Shown: positions 56,633 through 64,000 of the stretch, piece by piece | Position numbering within the stretch: position 1 is the stretch's first letter | Layout: every line of letters starts with the position of its first letter | DNA from: Chrysopilus asiliformis | Lineage: Eukaryota; Arthropoda; Insecta; Diptera; Rhagionidae | Reading direction: 5' to 3' | Assembly (NCBI GenBank): GCA_964034945.1 | Contig: OZ035963.1 | Coordinates: 39,376,361-39,440,360, forward strand | Length of the DNA stretch: 64,000 nt | Notes under the pieces: model-generated | Told to the model about the DNA's origin: nothing | Seen by the model: the letters and a program-made list of their open reading frames with translations, nothing else | The model's database searches: none | Program-made: the position numbers and the translations under genes

Positions 56633-57816
56633 AAAAAAAATGCACTAAAAAGAAAAAAATAATTTTCTGGACGCTGTGTATCACAAATATAAAAGCTTTT
56701 AAAAAGCGAGATAAATGTTTATTTTATTGTTTTATGCTTTATCTCGCTTTTTAAAAGCTTTTATATTTGTGATACACAGCGTCCAGAAAATTATTTTTTT
56801 CTTTTTAGTGCATTTTTTTTAATAAAAGCTTTTTTTAAAAAAATTTTTTTTATTTTTTTTTATTTTGTTCTTTTTAGTCTTCGAATATATAGCTTTACAT
56901 TTGAGATGTCCTTACAGGCTTTTTAACTTGAGAATCGTATTCAGCGAACCCCAAAACCCGCAGAATATATTTTTTCCCGGAACAATTGAGAAAAAGGATA
57001 ATCACGTTATCCTTACAGGACATTCCGTTATCCTTACAGACTTTTTAATGACAGATTCGGATTCAGCGATCCCAAAAACCCCAGAATAGATTTTTTTTCC
57101 GGAAAATTTGGAGAAAAGGATAATCACGTTATCCTTACAGGACCTTCCGTTATCCTTACAGACTTTTTAATGACAGATTCGGATTCAGCGACCCCAAAAA
57201 CCCCCAGGATAGATTTTTTTCCGGAAAATTTGGAGAAAAGGATAATCACGTTATCCTTACAGGACCTTCCGTTATCCTTACAGAGTTTTTGATGACAGAT
57301 TCGGATTCAGCGACCCCAAAAACCCCCAGAATAGATTTTTTTCCGGAAAATTTGGAGAAAAGGATAATCACGTTATCCTTACAGGACCTTCCGTTATACT
57401 TACAGACTTTTTAATGACAGATTCGGATTCAGCGACCCCAAAAACCCCCAGGATAGATTTTTTTTCCGGAAAATTTGGAGAAAAGGATAATCACGTTATC
57501 CTTACAGGACCTTCCGTTATCCTTACTGACTTTTTAATGACAGATTCGGATTCAGCGACGCCAAAAACCCCCAGGATAGATTTTTTTCCGGAAAATTTGG
57601 AGAAAAGGATAATCACGTTATCCTTACAGGACCTTCCGTTATCCTTATAAGGACGAAGTAGTGAAAATATTGTATTGTCATCGGACTTATATAAGTGTGC
57701 AAAATTTCAAGTCAATCGGACAAGTGGAAGTGGGTCAAAATTGGGTTGCAAGATTTGATCTGACAAACAGACAAACAGACAAACAAGATAGCGAGCTAAA
57801 TAAAAGCTTTTAAAAA
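56633..57816. mobile_element. Composite unit 2: palindrome plus six family C' units
   Basis: Same order of parts as unit 1, but the left palindrome arm is shorter (arms about 56633-56715 and 56739-56822). The tandem array has about six units of about 119 bp (56935-57655; each with ACAGATTCGGATTCAGCGAC and GATAATCACGTTATCCTTAC). The same 3' block and GACA tract follow. Unit 1 and unit 2 differ mainly in array length. Confidence 0.75.
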
Positions 57817-58168
57817 GGAAATGGATTACAAACTTAATACCGTATTTGAGAATAGATCTGATTTTGAAATGTCCTTTGAGTAAAACAATGGTATTTATTT
57901 AGCATCAAATGTCTTAAAATAAATCAATTTAAATCTAAAATAAATTATATTTTGATTTAATAAAATACATACAAGTATAAGGAAATTAGAAAAATAGCAA
58001 TCTGTGCATATAAAAATAAATATAAATTTAAAATTTCGCGCCATTTGACTGAGTTCGTACTAAGTAATGTCGTCAATTCTTGCTTATTCAAAATATTTTA
58101 AGATTTTTGCCGTGTTTATACAACACAGGAAACATAAATTTTGCCATGTTCGAAGATAAACTCTAAAC
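57816..58168. other. AT-rich stretch, nothing recognised
   Basis: Contains repeated TTTAAAATAAAT-type words and no element ends apart from the 8-bp TSD CTCTAAAC at its right edge (58161-58168), which belongs to the next hAT. Confidence 0.5.
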
Positions 58169-58686
58169 CAGAGCTCGGCACTGCTTGGCTCGTCTGGCTC
58201 CTCAATACGATAACATTTTTATTCAAATTTTACGAGATTACAATCAATGTATGAACGTTTTTACTCGACTCTCCAACGCAATGATACGTGTTGGTTGACG
58301 ACGGCCACTTCGGCAGCCGAAATCAAACGATTGACTAACAATCGATGGAGCGAGCCTACGACCAGCGTTGCCAGATCGGGGGTTTTAGCCCCCGTTTTGG
58401 GGGTTTTTTTAGCTCACGGGGGGTGTTTTGGGGGTGCTTTTTATTTTTTGAAATTCAGGGGTTTTTTCAGGGGGAAATCGTGATAGTTGAAATAAATTTT
58501 TTTCTTTAATGTGAAACCTGTTTGATGTGAAACCTGTGTAAAGAATTTGCTTCACATGTTATAATTTAGCTTCATGACCCTTGTGTGTGCTACGATGAAA
58601 TTTTTACGATGAAAATCAGGGCTGTTTGATAATTTGGATTTTTATACCCGTATGGTGAAACCAAAGGGTATATTAGATTTGCCTTA

Positions 58687-59279
58687 AAGCCCCTACAGAC
58701 TGGATACATGTCTATCGACATGTCTTAAAGCTAAAATCAACAGACTGTCGATAGACATGTAGTATGGACATCATTTTAGAAAAATCACCAGTGCGACAAA
58801 GTCCTCTGTTGATGAACAACATGGATCTCAGACAGTTTTTAAGTTTTTCTATGCTGCAATTGGGTCCCACTTCCTTAAACTTTGTTAAAAAATCATCCCA
58901 AGCCTTATTTTTTAAACTTTTGTTTTTAAAATTTTCAGATTTTATTTGCCACAACACCGGTAGACTTCGATAGAGTTCGAAAAAATCTCGCCAAAATTCA
59001 TTATTCGCTATAGAAGCCATCATAAAATAATTGTTTTGCTTCAACGACTCTAAATTTATTTAGATGTGAACACTGCGGCTCCGTTTTCACAATGATGTTA
59101 GCATACCGACGTACAGACGTTAAGACATGTAGCCAAACTTGAAGCCACGCCCCCAGAAATTCAAAATATTTTGATTTTGTCGACATGTAGCTCAACCGTC
59201 TGTCTACCAGCCTACAGACGCTTAAAATTCAGTTTTCACGGACATGTCTACGGACATGTAGCTCTGTTTGTAGCATGCT
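58687..59279 (-). mobile_element. Harbinger-derived element with MADF fragment (level 4)
   Basis: TTA lies on both sides (58684-58686, 59280-59282), exactly restoring the family B word TTGCCTTACCG. Ends AAGCCCCTACAGACTGG and AGCATGCTACAAACAGAG (inverted) share CTACA-AC and the following TACATGTC...GACATGTC block, so the TIRs are about 40 bp and imperfect. ACATGTC words recur inside. Confidence 0.82.
58712..59044 (-). pseudogene. MADF-domain protein fragment in the Harbinger element
   Basis: The 110-residue minus-strand frame contains FWRDFFELYRSLPVLWQIKS, KNKAWDDFLTKFKEV and SIEKLKNCLRSMLFINR, the three-helix pattern of MADF domains (Adf-1 type). It lacks the linker and C-terminal part seen in the intact protein at 41365. 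It is probably an N-terminal exon left after deletion. Confidence 0.75.
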
Positions 59280-59924
59280 TTACCGTTTGTAACGCCAAGA
59301 TCCCGTCATCACACAAAAAAATGAATTACACCAGTGTGTTTAGAATGATAAAAAAAGTTGAATTTAGCATGTCCGTCCATCTGTCCGTCCGTCTGTGGCG
59401 CGGATTGCGGGCGCACGGATTGAGCTAGAGACTTGAAATTTTACGTAGATTCGTTTTTCGTAAAATGCAAGCCTAATGGGCAAAAATTGACTATTACCCC
59501 CCATAAGAACGAAAATTTGCGAATATCTCAAAAACGGTGCATCTTATCAAAAAAAGTGCAAGAACAAAAGTTATTTCTACATAAAACTCCCATACATCAA
59601 AATCTGATTGGAATAAATTTTAAAAATCTTATTGGAAAGTTTAACTTCAAAGTGGAATTTTGGTACAACTGCTCAAATTATGATACGAATATCACCATAC
59701 GGGTTTTCAATAATTGCCAGATTGGCAATTATAGCTTTTGTAATGTTTTTATTCATGAAAAATTTAAATACATTTTTGTTTTATTTAATATTGTTTTTTA
59801 ATACTGAAAATATTTTCTTTCTTCCACCAGATTGACGTAGGTTTAGAAAAAATAAAATAATCCAGGAGGTTCTTTAAAAGAAAAATTCTCAATGATTAGC
59901 AAATTTCAACTTTATCATAGAAAC

Positions 59925-60040
59925 CTAACAGAAGCTATAATTGCCCATTTGTCAATTATTGAAAATCCGCATGGTGATATGAAATCAAAATCCCACTTTT
60001 AAGTCAAACTTTTCTGATATGATTTTCAAATTTCTCTTTA
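59925..60040 (+). repeat. Family B end fragment
   Basis: AGAAGCTATAATTGCCCATT, a decayed palindrome and ATCCGCATGGTGATATG, followed by weaker similarity. It is in inverse orientation to copy 9 in the same MITE. Confidence 0.65.
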
Positions 60041-60646
60041 ACCCTTAGAGGCTTGGTGGTATACATGATGTACCACGTTTTTCGTAACAAGTGCTACACG
60101 GTGGTACCAAAATTGTACCACCGATTAAATCGTCTTCCATTGCCGCACGAAATTTTGAAATGGCATAACTAAAAAACTCAAATTAAAAAATTTTATTTTC
60201 GTGTGCCGCACGGGTAAAAATATTTGTCATTTTTCTGTGCCTCTAAGGGTTAAAGTCAAACTTTGTGTTATTTTTTTGAGATTCTTTGGTTGAAAATGTC
60301 CAAATTTATGCCCTAAAACCTAAAAATAAAAAAAAGTTGCTGGTTGACTGTTTTATATACGACAATTGTCTAAATTTTGGTTATAACTAATTGTTGCAAT
60401 ACGAATAAAAAATTCGGGGGTTTTTATTCCAAAATAGCCCGTTTCAGGGGGTTTTTCAGGCTACGACGGGGGGAAAATTTGCTGGCTGTCTGGCAACTCT
60501 GCCTACGACAGTCATTCAGTATGATTTCTGCTGTTGATGCCTACGGGTGTATACATTTGCTCTCCAAAATTATAATTGCTTCCCAAAGAACACTGATGTA
60601 CGAAATTTTTTCAGAAATTTGATTTTTTTAGTTTTCCTTTTCCATT

Positions 60647-60850
60647 ATGAAGCGCTCATATTCAAATTCAAATACTATGTCGTGGGATTGGGAAAACAAA
60701 TATTTAATAACCACAAATAATGATAACCGTCAATGTCTAGTTTGCAGTTACATGTCGAATAAAAAATTCAATCTAAAACGCCATTACAACAGCTGTCATA
60801 AGTTCGATTTTGCCCGATGCAATGAAGTAGAAAGAGTAAGACAGGTTGAC
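60647..60850 (+). pseudogene. BED-type zinc finger of the outer hAT transposase
   Basis: MSWDWENKYLITTNNDNRQC then CLVCSYMSNKKFNLKRHYNS, then CHK: the Cys-X2-Cys and His-X-Cys-His spacing and KFNLKRHY core match the BED finger at the N-terminus of GTF2I/ZBED-like hAT transposases. The remainder of the transposase is absent; the frame runs to a stop at 60916 through unrelated sequence. Confidence 0.75.
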
Positions 60851-61126
60851 AACTTAGGGTCAAGGGGGGTTATTGTAAACGATTTTCACTTTTTGGATAT
60901 TTTTTCAACTTTGTAATGGTTTTTTTTTAATTAAATCACTAACAGCGGAGTTTTGATATATTATGTTAAAATTTGTTGTCTATTTATTGCCCATTCCATG
61001 TGATTTCAAAATTATAGGTCCTTAATTTTTTACAAAATTGGATGTTTACTTTTACCCCTATATTTTTTTTCAAATTTTTGAAAAATGGGGTAAAGGTAAA
61101 CACCTTTTTTTTAATCCTTTTTTTAT

Positions 61127-61336
61127 ATGCGTATCTGCGCAAAATTTCAAGTCTCTAGCTCAATCCGTGCGCCCGCAACCCGCGCCACAGACACACGGAC
61201 GGACGGACATGCAGAAGTTAATTTTTTTTTAACATACTGGTATAATTCATTTTTGTGTGTGATGACAGGATCTTGGCGTTACAAACAGTAAGGCAAAGTG
61301 AATATACCCTTTGGTTTCACCATACGGGTACAAAAA
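61127..61336 (+). repeat. Family B repeat, partial
   Basis: Starts mid-element at TATCTGCGCAAAATTTCAAG, includes the GGAC microsatellite (61196-61208) and the CACCATACGGGTACAAAAA end. It lies in the outer hAT. Confidence 0.8.
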
Positions 61337-62011
61337 GGGTGTTTACTTTTGCCCCAAGTTGTTCACATTAACCCCATTATAGTGTTTACATTTGGACATG
61401 AGGTTAAAAATTAGGGGGTAAATGTAAACAGACAATAATTTTTTACAGTTTGTTTATAGCCAACAATTAACATATATAACCTATCTCAAGCAACTATATT
61501 GTTCGTATATTAAGCTAAAACATACATCCTTCTTTTAAAAATCCCTTCAAAATATAATTCTTTTCCCTCTTAGGAAAACTGAAATCACACTAAAAAGAAG
61601 CACTTTTTTTGACAGCTCCTACAGAACGAACCCTCTCTTAGATCTATTGTGCCACGTGTCCGCAGTGAGACAAAAGATCAATTTCCAATATATTATCTCG
61701 ATAAGCTAAGAAGGAATAGCAGTTTGGGGACAACCAATAGTGTTTACAATTACCCCTGTTTACATTTACCCACTTTGACCCTAAAGAAAGTTTTTTTAGA
61801 GAAATTTCCTTTAGGCGGAACAAATGATTCTGAAATTGCATAATGATAAATTGTGTAGTTCACTGTTCCTAAACGTCTCCATCAAAAGCGAAAGAGCGTA
61901 AAAAATGAAAATGATGCGTTTTCTCATTTTGTGTTATAGTATATGAAGAAACATAAAATTTTTCGAGTAGTAGTAAATCACTACATACATGGTGCCGAGG
62001 CCTGCTCTAAA

Positions 62012-62355
62012 CTATCTGCATTCTGCATGTTCAAAAAACTTAAGCAAATGACATAAGCAAATCCAAAACACAAGATCCCCTTGTTTCGCACCTCACTTTA
62101 TCATATGTTCCCAGAACAGTGGACAAAGTGGGTCGGGAGCAAGGGAAAATGTCAAGTAGCGATTTCAGGGTTGTGTTAAAGTTTTAGTACACGCATATAT
62201 TTTCTTTTTCGTACAACAATGCGTGTAATGTAAAAATCACAATAAATTTTCATGACAATTCGTTTAATAAAATTACTTATGCCATTAAAATACTTAAATG
62301 GTTAAAACAACACTAAAAAGGTTTTATTTTGCACCATATTTTAGGCAAATTCTCT
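62012..62355. other. Stretch with no recognised feature
   Basis: Between the outer hAT and the SINE; AT-rich with no notable frame or repeat. Confidence 0.5.
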
Positions 62356-62357
62356 GG

Positions 62358-62710
62358 CGTGGATGGCTCAGTTAGCTAAGTGCTTGCCTTGTGATCCAAA
62401 TAGCAGTGGTTCAAATCCCACTCAGGGCAAAATAATTCGGTTTGAATTTTGAACTTTTCTGCTCATGGACCTAAACACGGGCCAGTTTGATCTTTGCCTC
62501 CCGCTGCCTGAATACTCCGCAAAAGCTCTGTAACAGGACACAATGGACGATAAGGCTATGTACTGTCGCGCCAAGTCTTCGTTGCAGTGGGACATGGGGA
62601 GTATTCAAACTGTGAATGGATTTTATGAATGATGTCTTGTCTTGAGCTGTGCTCCGGAATTAGAGGCAATTTGCCTAAGCTCCTGGCATAAAATATATAA
62701 AAAAAAATTA
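62358..62710 (+). mobile_element. tRNA-derived SINE
   Basis: The head GGATGGCTCAGTTAGCTAAG contains an A box (TGGCTCAGTTAG) and, about 45 bases later, a B box (GGTTCAAATCC). An unrelated body of about 260 bp (including CACGGGCCAGTTTGATCTTT) follows, with a GGCATAAAATATATAAAAAA tail. The tRNA part does not fold as a functional tRNA (acceptor arms do not pair). No TSD could be fixed. Confidence 0.7.
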
Positions 62711-62744
62711 GTTTCCACCCCTGATTTCCTGCTTTTAGTAAATA

Positions 62745-63120
62745 CTAGCAGACCCTACGTTGGCAGCTAAAAGTTTTTTGTATAAATTTTAGAATGCCAA
62801 AAAACCATAAATAACTTAAAAAGTTTTGGGAAAAAATGTTATCCTTACAGCACCTTCCGTGTCGAATTTTGCAAATCTAATACCGGATTCGTGATCAGCG
62901 ACCTCAAAAACCCCCTTATGCCGATTTTTCCGGGGAAAAACGGGAAAAAGGATATTTATCCTTACAGAACCCTTCGTGTCGAATTTTGAAAATCTAATAT
63001 CGGATTCGTGATCAGCGACCTCGAAAACCCCCTAAGGCCGATTTTTCCCAGGAAAAACTGGAAAAATGATATTTGCGTTATCCTTACAGGACCTTCCGTT
63101 TCGAATTTTAAAATTCCAAC
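62745..63120 (-). mobile_element. Helitron 3' end with three family C units
   Basis: On the minus strand the sequence ends GGGTCTGCTAG before a T, the Helitron 3' terminus. Upstream of it (62815-63120 on +) are about three tandem units containing GGATTCGTGATCAGCGACCT. The tail between them matches the Helitron at 7244. The 5' end is not identified; 63120-63645 shows nothing else. Confidence 0.6.
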
Positions 63121-63645
63121 AGCATACATTTCCAAATTGAATCCAAAATCTGCAAAATATCCTTGTTGGATTTTTTGGTTGTTCTGATTTGGATGAGAGT
63201 TCCATACAAGGCCGCAAGTAGTCATTTGATCAATCCACCCCGAAAGCCAGTAAGGTATACTTACCACTAAAGCTCATCTTGTATCCTTCTGTCCTATGTT
63301 GATATACTTCTACAGTATACGTTTCTTTATAGACACCGTGGCAAATAAGTCGTTATCTCCTTTGCTCCTTTTACAGATTTAACCAGAACATTGTCGTGTG
63401 ATCTGCAAAGGGTGTTCCCACATTTGAATTTGTTTAAGGGCGACATGCGAAATGCCGCATTTTGATTTGACATATCGAAAATACCTTAAATGTAATATCA
63501 ATATACCTACCCGTAAGCATGTATGATTCTCAGTGTAATATAGAAGTGTGGTGGCTGTAAGGATATTATTTCAATAGGACTCAACAGGGTCTCTTTTGGT
63601 TTTACGGTTATTACCTAATTTCGATAGGGGTGAACCTCTATCAGG

Positions 63646-64000
63646 GCCGTACCGACTGGGGGGGGATGGGGGGGGAGGCTCCCCCCCCAATAAGTCTTCA
63701 GTTGGGAATTTGACCTTTAGAAGTTGGGAAATCTCACTTCTTAACACTAGGTTGCCCAAGGAAGTCAAGCAGTCAAGATGACTTGCTTGAACAATCTAGT
63801 GTTAAAGATGTGAGATTTCCCAAGTTGGGAAATCTCTTTAGTTGATTTTCCAAAATCCCAACTTGTCTTTTTCTACCTCATATTTTCTATTAGTGAACAT
63901 ACGCCTGTTTTATGACTTGTTTCTTTTTTACACATACCATTCTGCTTTGGCAACAGCGTCACAGCGAGTTGGGAGAGAATGAATAAAAGGCTTTGAAAGA
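63646..64000. mobile_element. hAT element, second copy of the 31295 family (runs off window)
   Basis: Starts CAGGGCCGTACCGACTGGGG and is about 90% identical by eye to the first 330 bp of the hAT at 31295. Its right end is outside the window. It carries a 57-bp insertion at 63745-63801. Confidence 0.85.
63745..63801. mobile_element. 57-bp palindromic mini-insertion with TTAA flanks
   Basis: CACTAGGTTG at the left and CAATCTAGTG at the right are inverted, with a GTCAAGCAGTCAAGATGACT-type palindromic core. TTAA lies on both sides (63741-63744, 63802-63805). The first hAT copy reads CACTTCTTGAAGATGTGAG at the matching place (near 31387) without the insertion. Confidence 0.8.

Larger units (their letters stand above)
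58640..59750 (-). repeat. Family B repeat, copy 9 (level 3)
   Basis: TTTTTATACCCGTATGGTGA at the left and the ATTGCCAGATTGGCAAT palindrome at the right, interrupted after TTGCCTTA by a Harbinger element. The microsatellite is short (59370-59395). About 55 bp is deleted between CAAGCCTAATGGGC and ATTGACTATTACCCC. Confidence 0.85.
58363..60501. mobile_element. hAT-type MITE (level 2)
   Basis: CAGCGTTGCCAGATCGGGGG at the left and CAGAGTTGCCAGACAGCC (inverted) at the right, TSD CCTACGAC (58355-58362, 60502-60509). Subterminal GGGGGTTTTT runs lie on both sides (58378-58470, 60416-60475). It contains family B copy 9 and a B fragment. 60040-60290 includes the TACCAC/GTGGTAC inverted words. Confidence 0.88.
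58169..62004 (+). mobile_element. Outer hAT element (level 1 of a four-deep nest)
   Basis: CAGAGCTCGGCAC at the left and CAGGCCTCGGCAC (inverted) at the right, perfect 8-bp TSD CTCTAAAC (58161-58168, 62005-62012). It encodes a BED-type zinc finger at 60647. Level 2 is the hAT MITE 58363-60501. A partial family B copy (61127-61336) is a further insertion. 61340-61980 is AT-rich with GTTTACATTTACCC-type words and no domain recognised. Confidence 0.85.

Noticed and set aside
56935..57655. Regular tandem units resembling a CRISPR array
   Set aside because: Units are nearly identical along their full ~119 bp with no variable spacers, and the genome is eukaryotic.
62358..62430. Functional tRNA gene
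   Set aside because: A and B boxes are present, but the acceptor stem does not pair and the sequence continues into a SINE body and tail.

Overview
The window is nuclear DNA of an insect, most likely a fly (Diptera) outside the well-known Drosophila species. The reasons are spliced genes with 52-57 bp introns, an AT-rich background, two recognisable animal genes broken by very large introns, and a load of animal transposons, including abundant DINE-1-like (Helentron-derived) repeats. The species call is inference. There are no prokaryotic features.

Host genes. (1) A TTC28-type gene on the + strand occupies 1107-26610 and enters the window already in progress. Six exons give one continuous 1656-residue reading frame: seven TPR repeats, a CHAT domain, a conserved helical region and a long disordered tail. 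Three introns are 52-54 bp and two are huge (15.2 kb and 5.2 kb), the huge ones filled with transposons. (2) A Rab18 gene on the - strand has its last two exons at 54855-54273. The exon with the GTP-binding P-loop was not found and probably lies beyond 64000, so most of 54856-64000 would be a Rab18 intron. The ~27 kb between the genes is almost entirely repeats.

Mobile DNA. Non-LTR retrotransposons: a Jockey/CR1-like copy (8675-11760), a 5.5 kb LOA-clade copy with RNase H (34280-39810), an endonuclease-only copy (52215-54175) and a 3' fragment (46665-47212). DNA transposons with terminal inverted repeats (TIRs) and target-site duplications (TSDs) readable in the sequence: eight hAT elements with perfect 8-bp TSDs or clear TIRs, several PIF/Harbinger elements or MITEs with TTA/TAA TSDs, a Tc1, a mariner-like transposase, a pogo-like element, a TTAA MITE and foldback elements. 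Rolling-circle elements: a Helitron with both ends (48605-51554), Helitron ends at 7244 and 62745 carrying ~118-bp tandem repeats, and two short families here called A and B whose layout matches Helentron-associated elements (HINEs).

The main interest is architectural. Elements are nested up to four deep with intact TSDs (58169-62004), so insertion order can be read directly. A truncated LINE insertion carries an 83-bp inverted copy of its own target. A Harbinger keeps an intact MADF gene although its transposase lost the catalytic core. A 57-bp mini-element has a paralogous empty site in the same window. On the gene side, the CHAT domain appears to have lost its catalytic cysteine.
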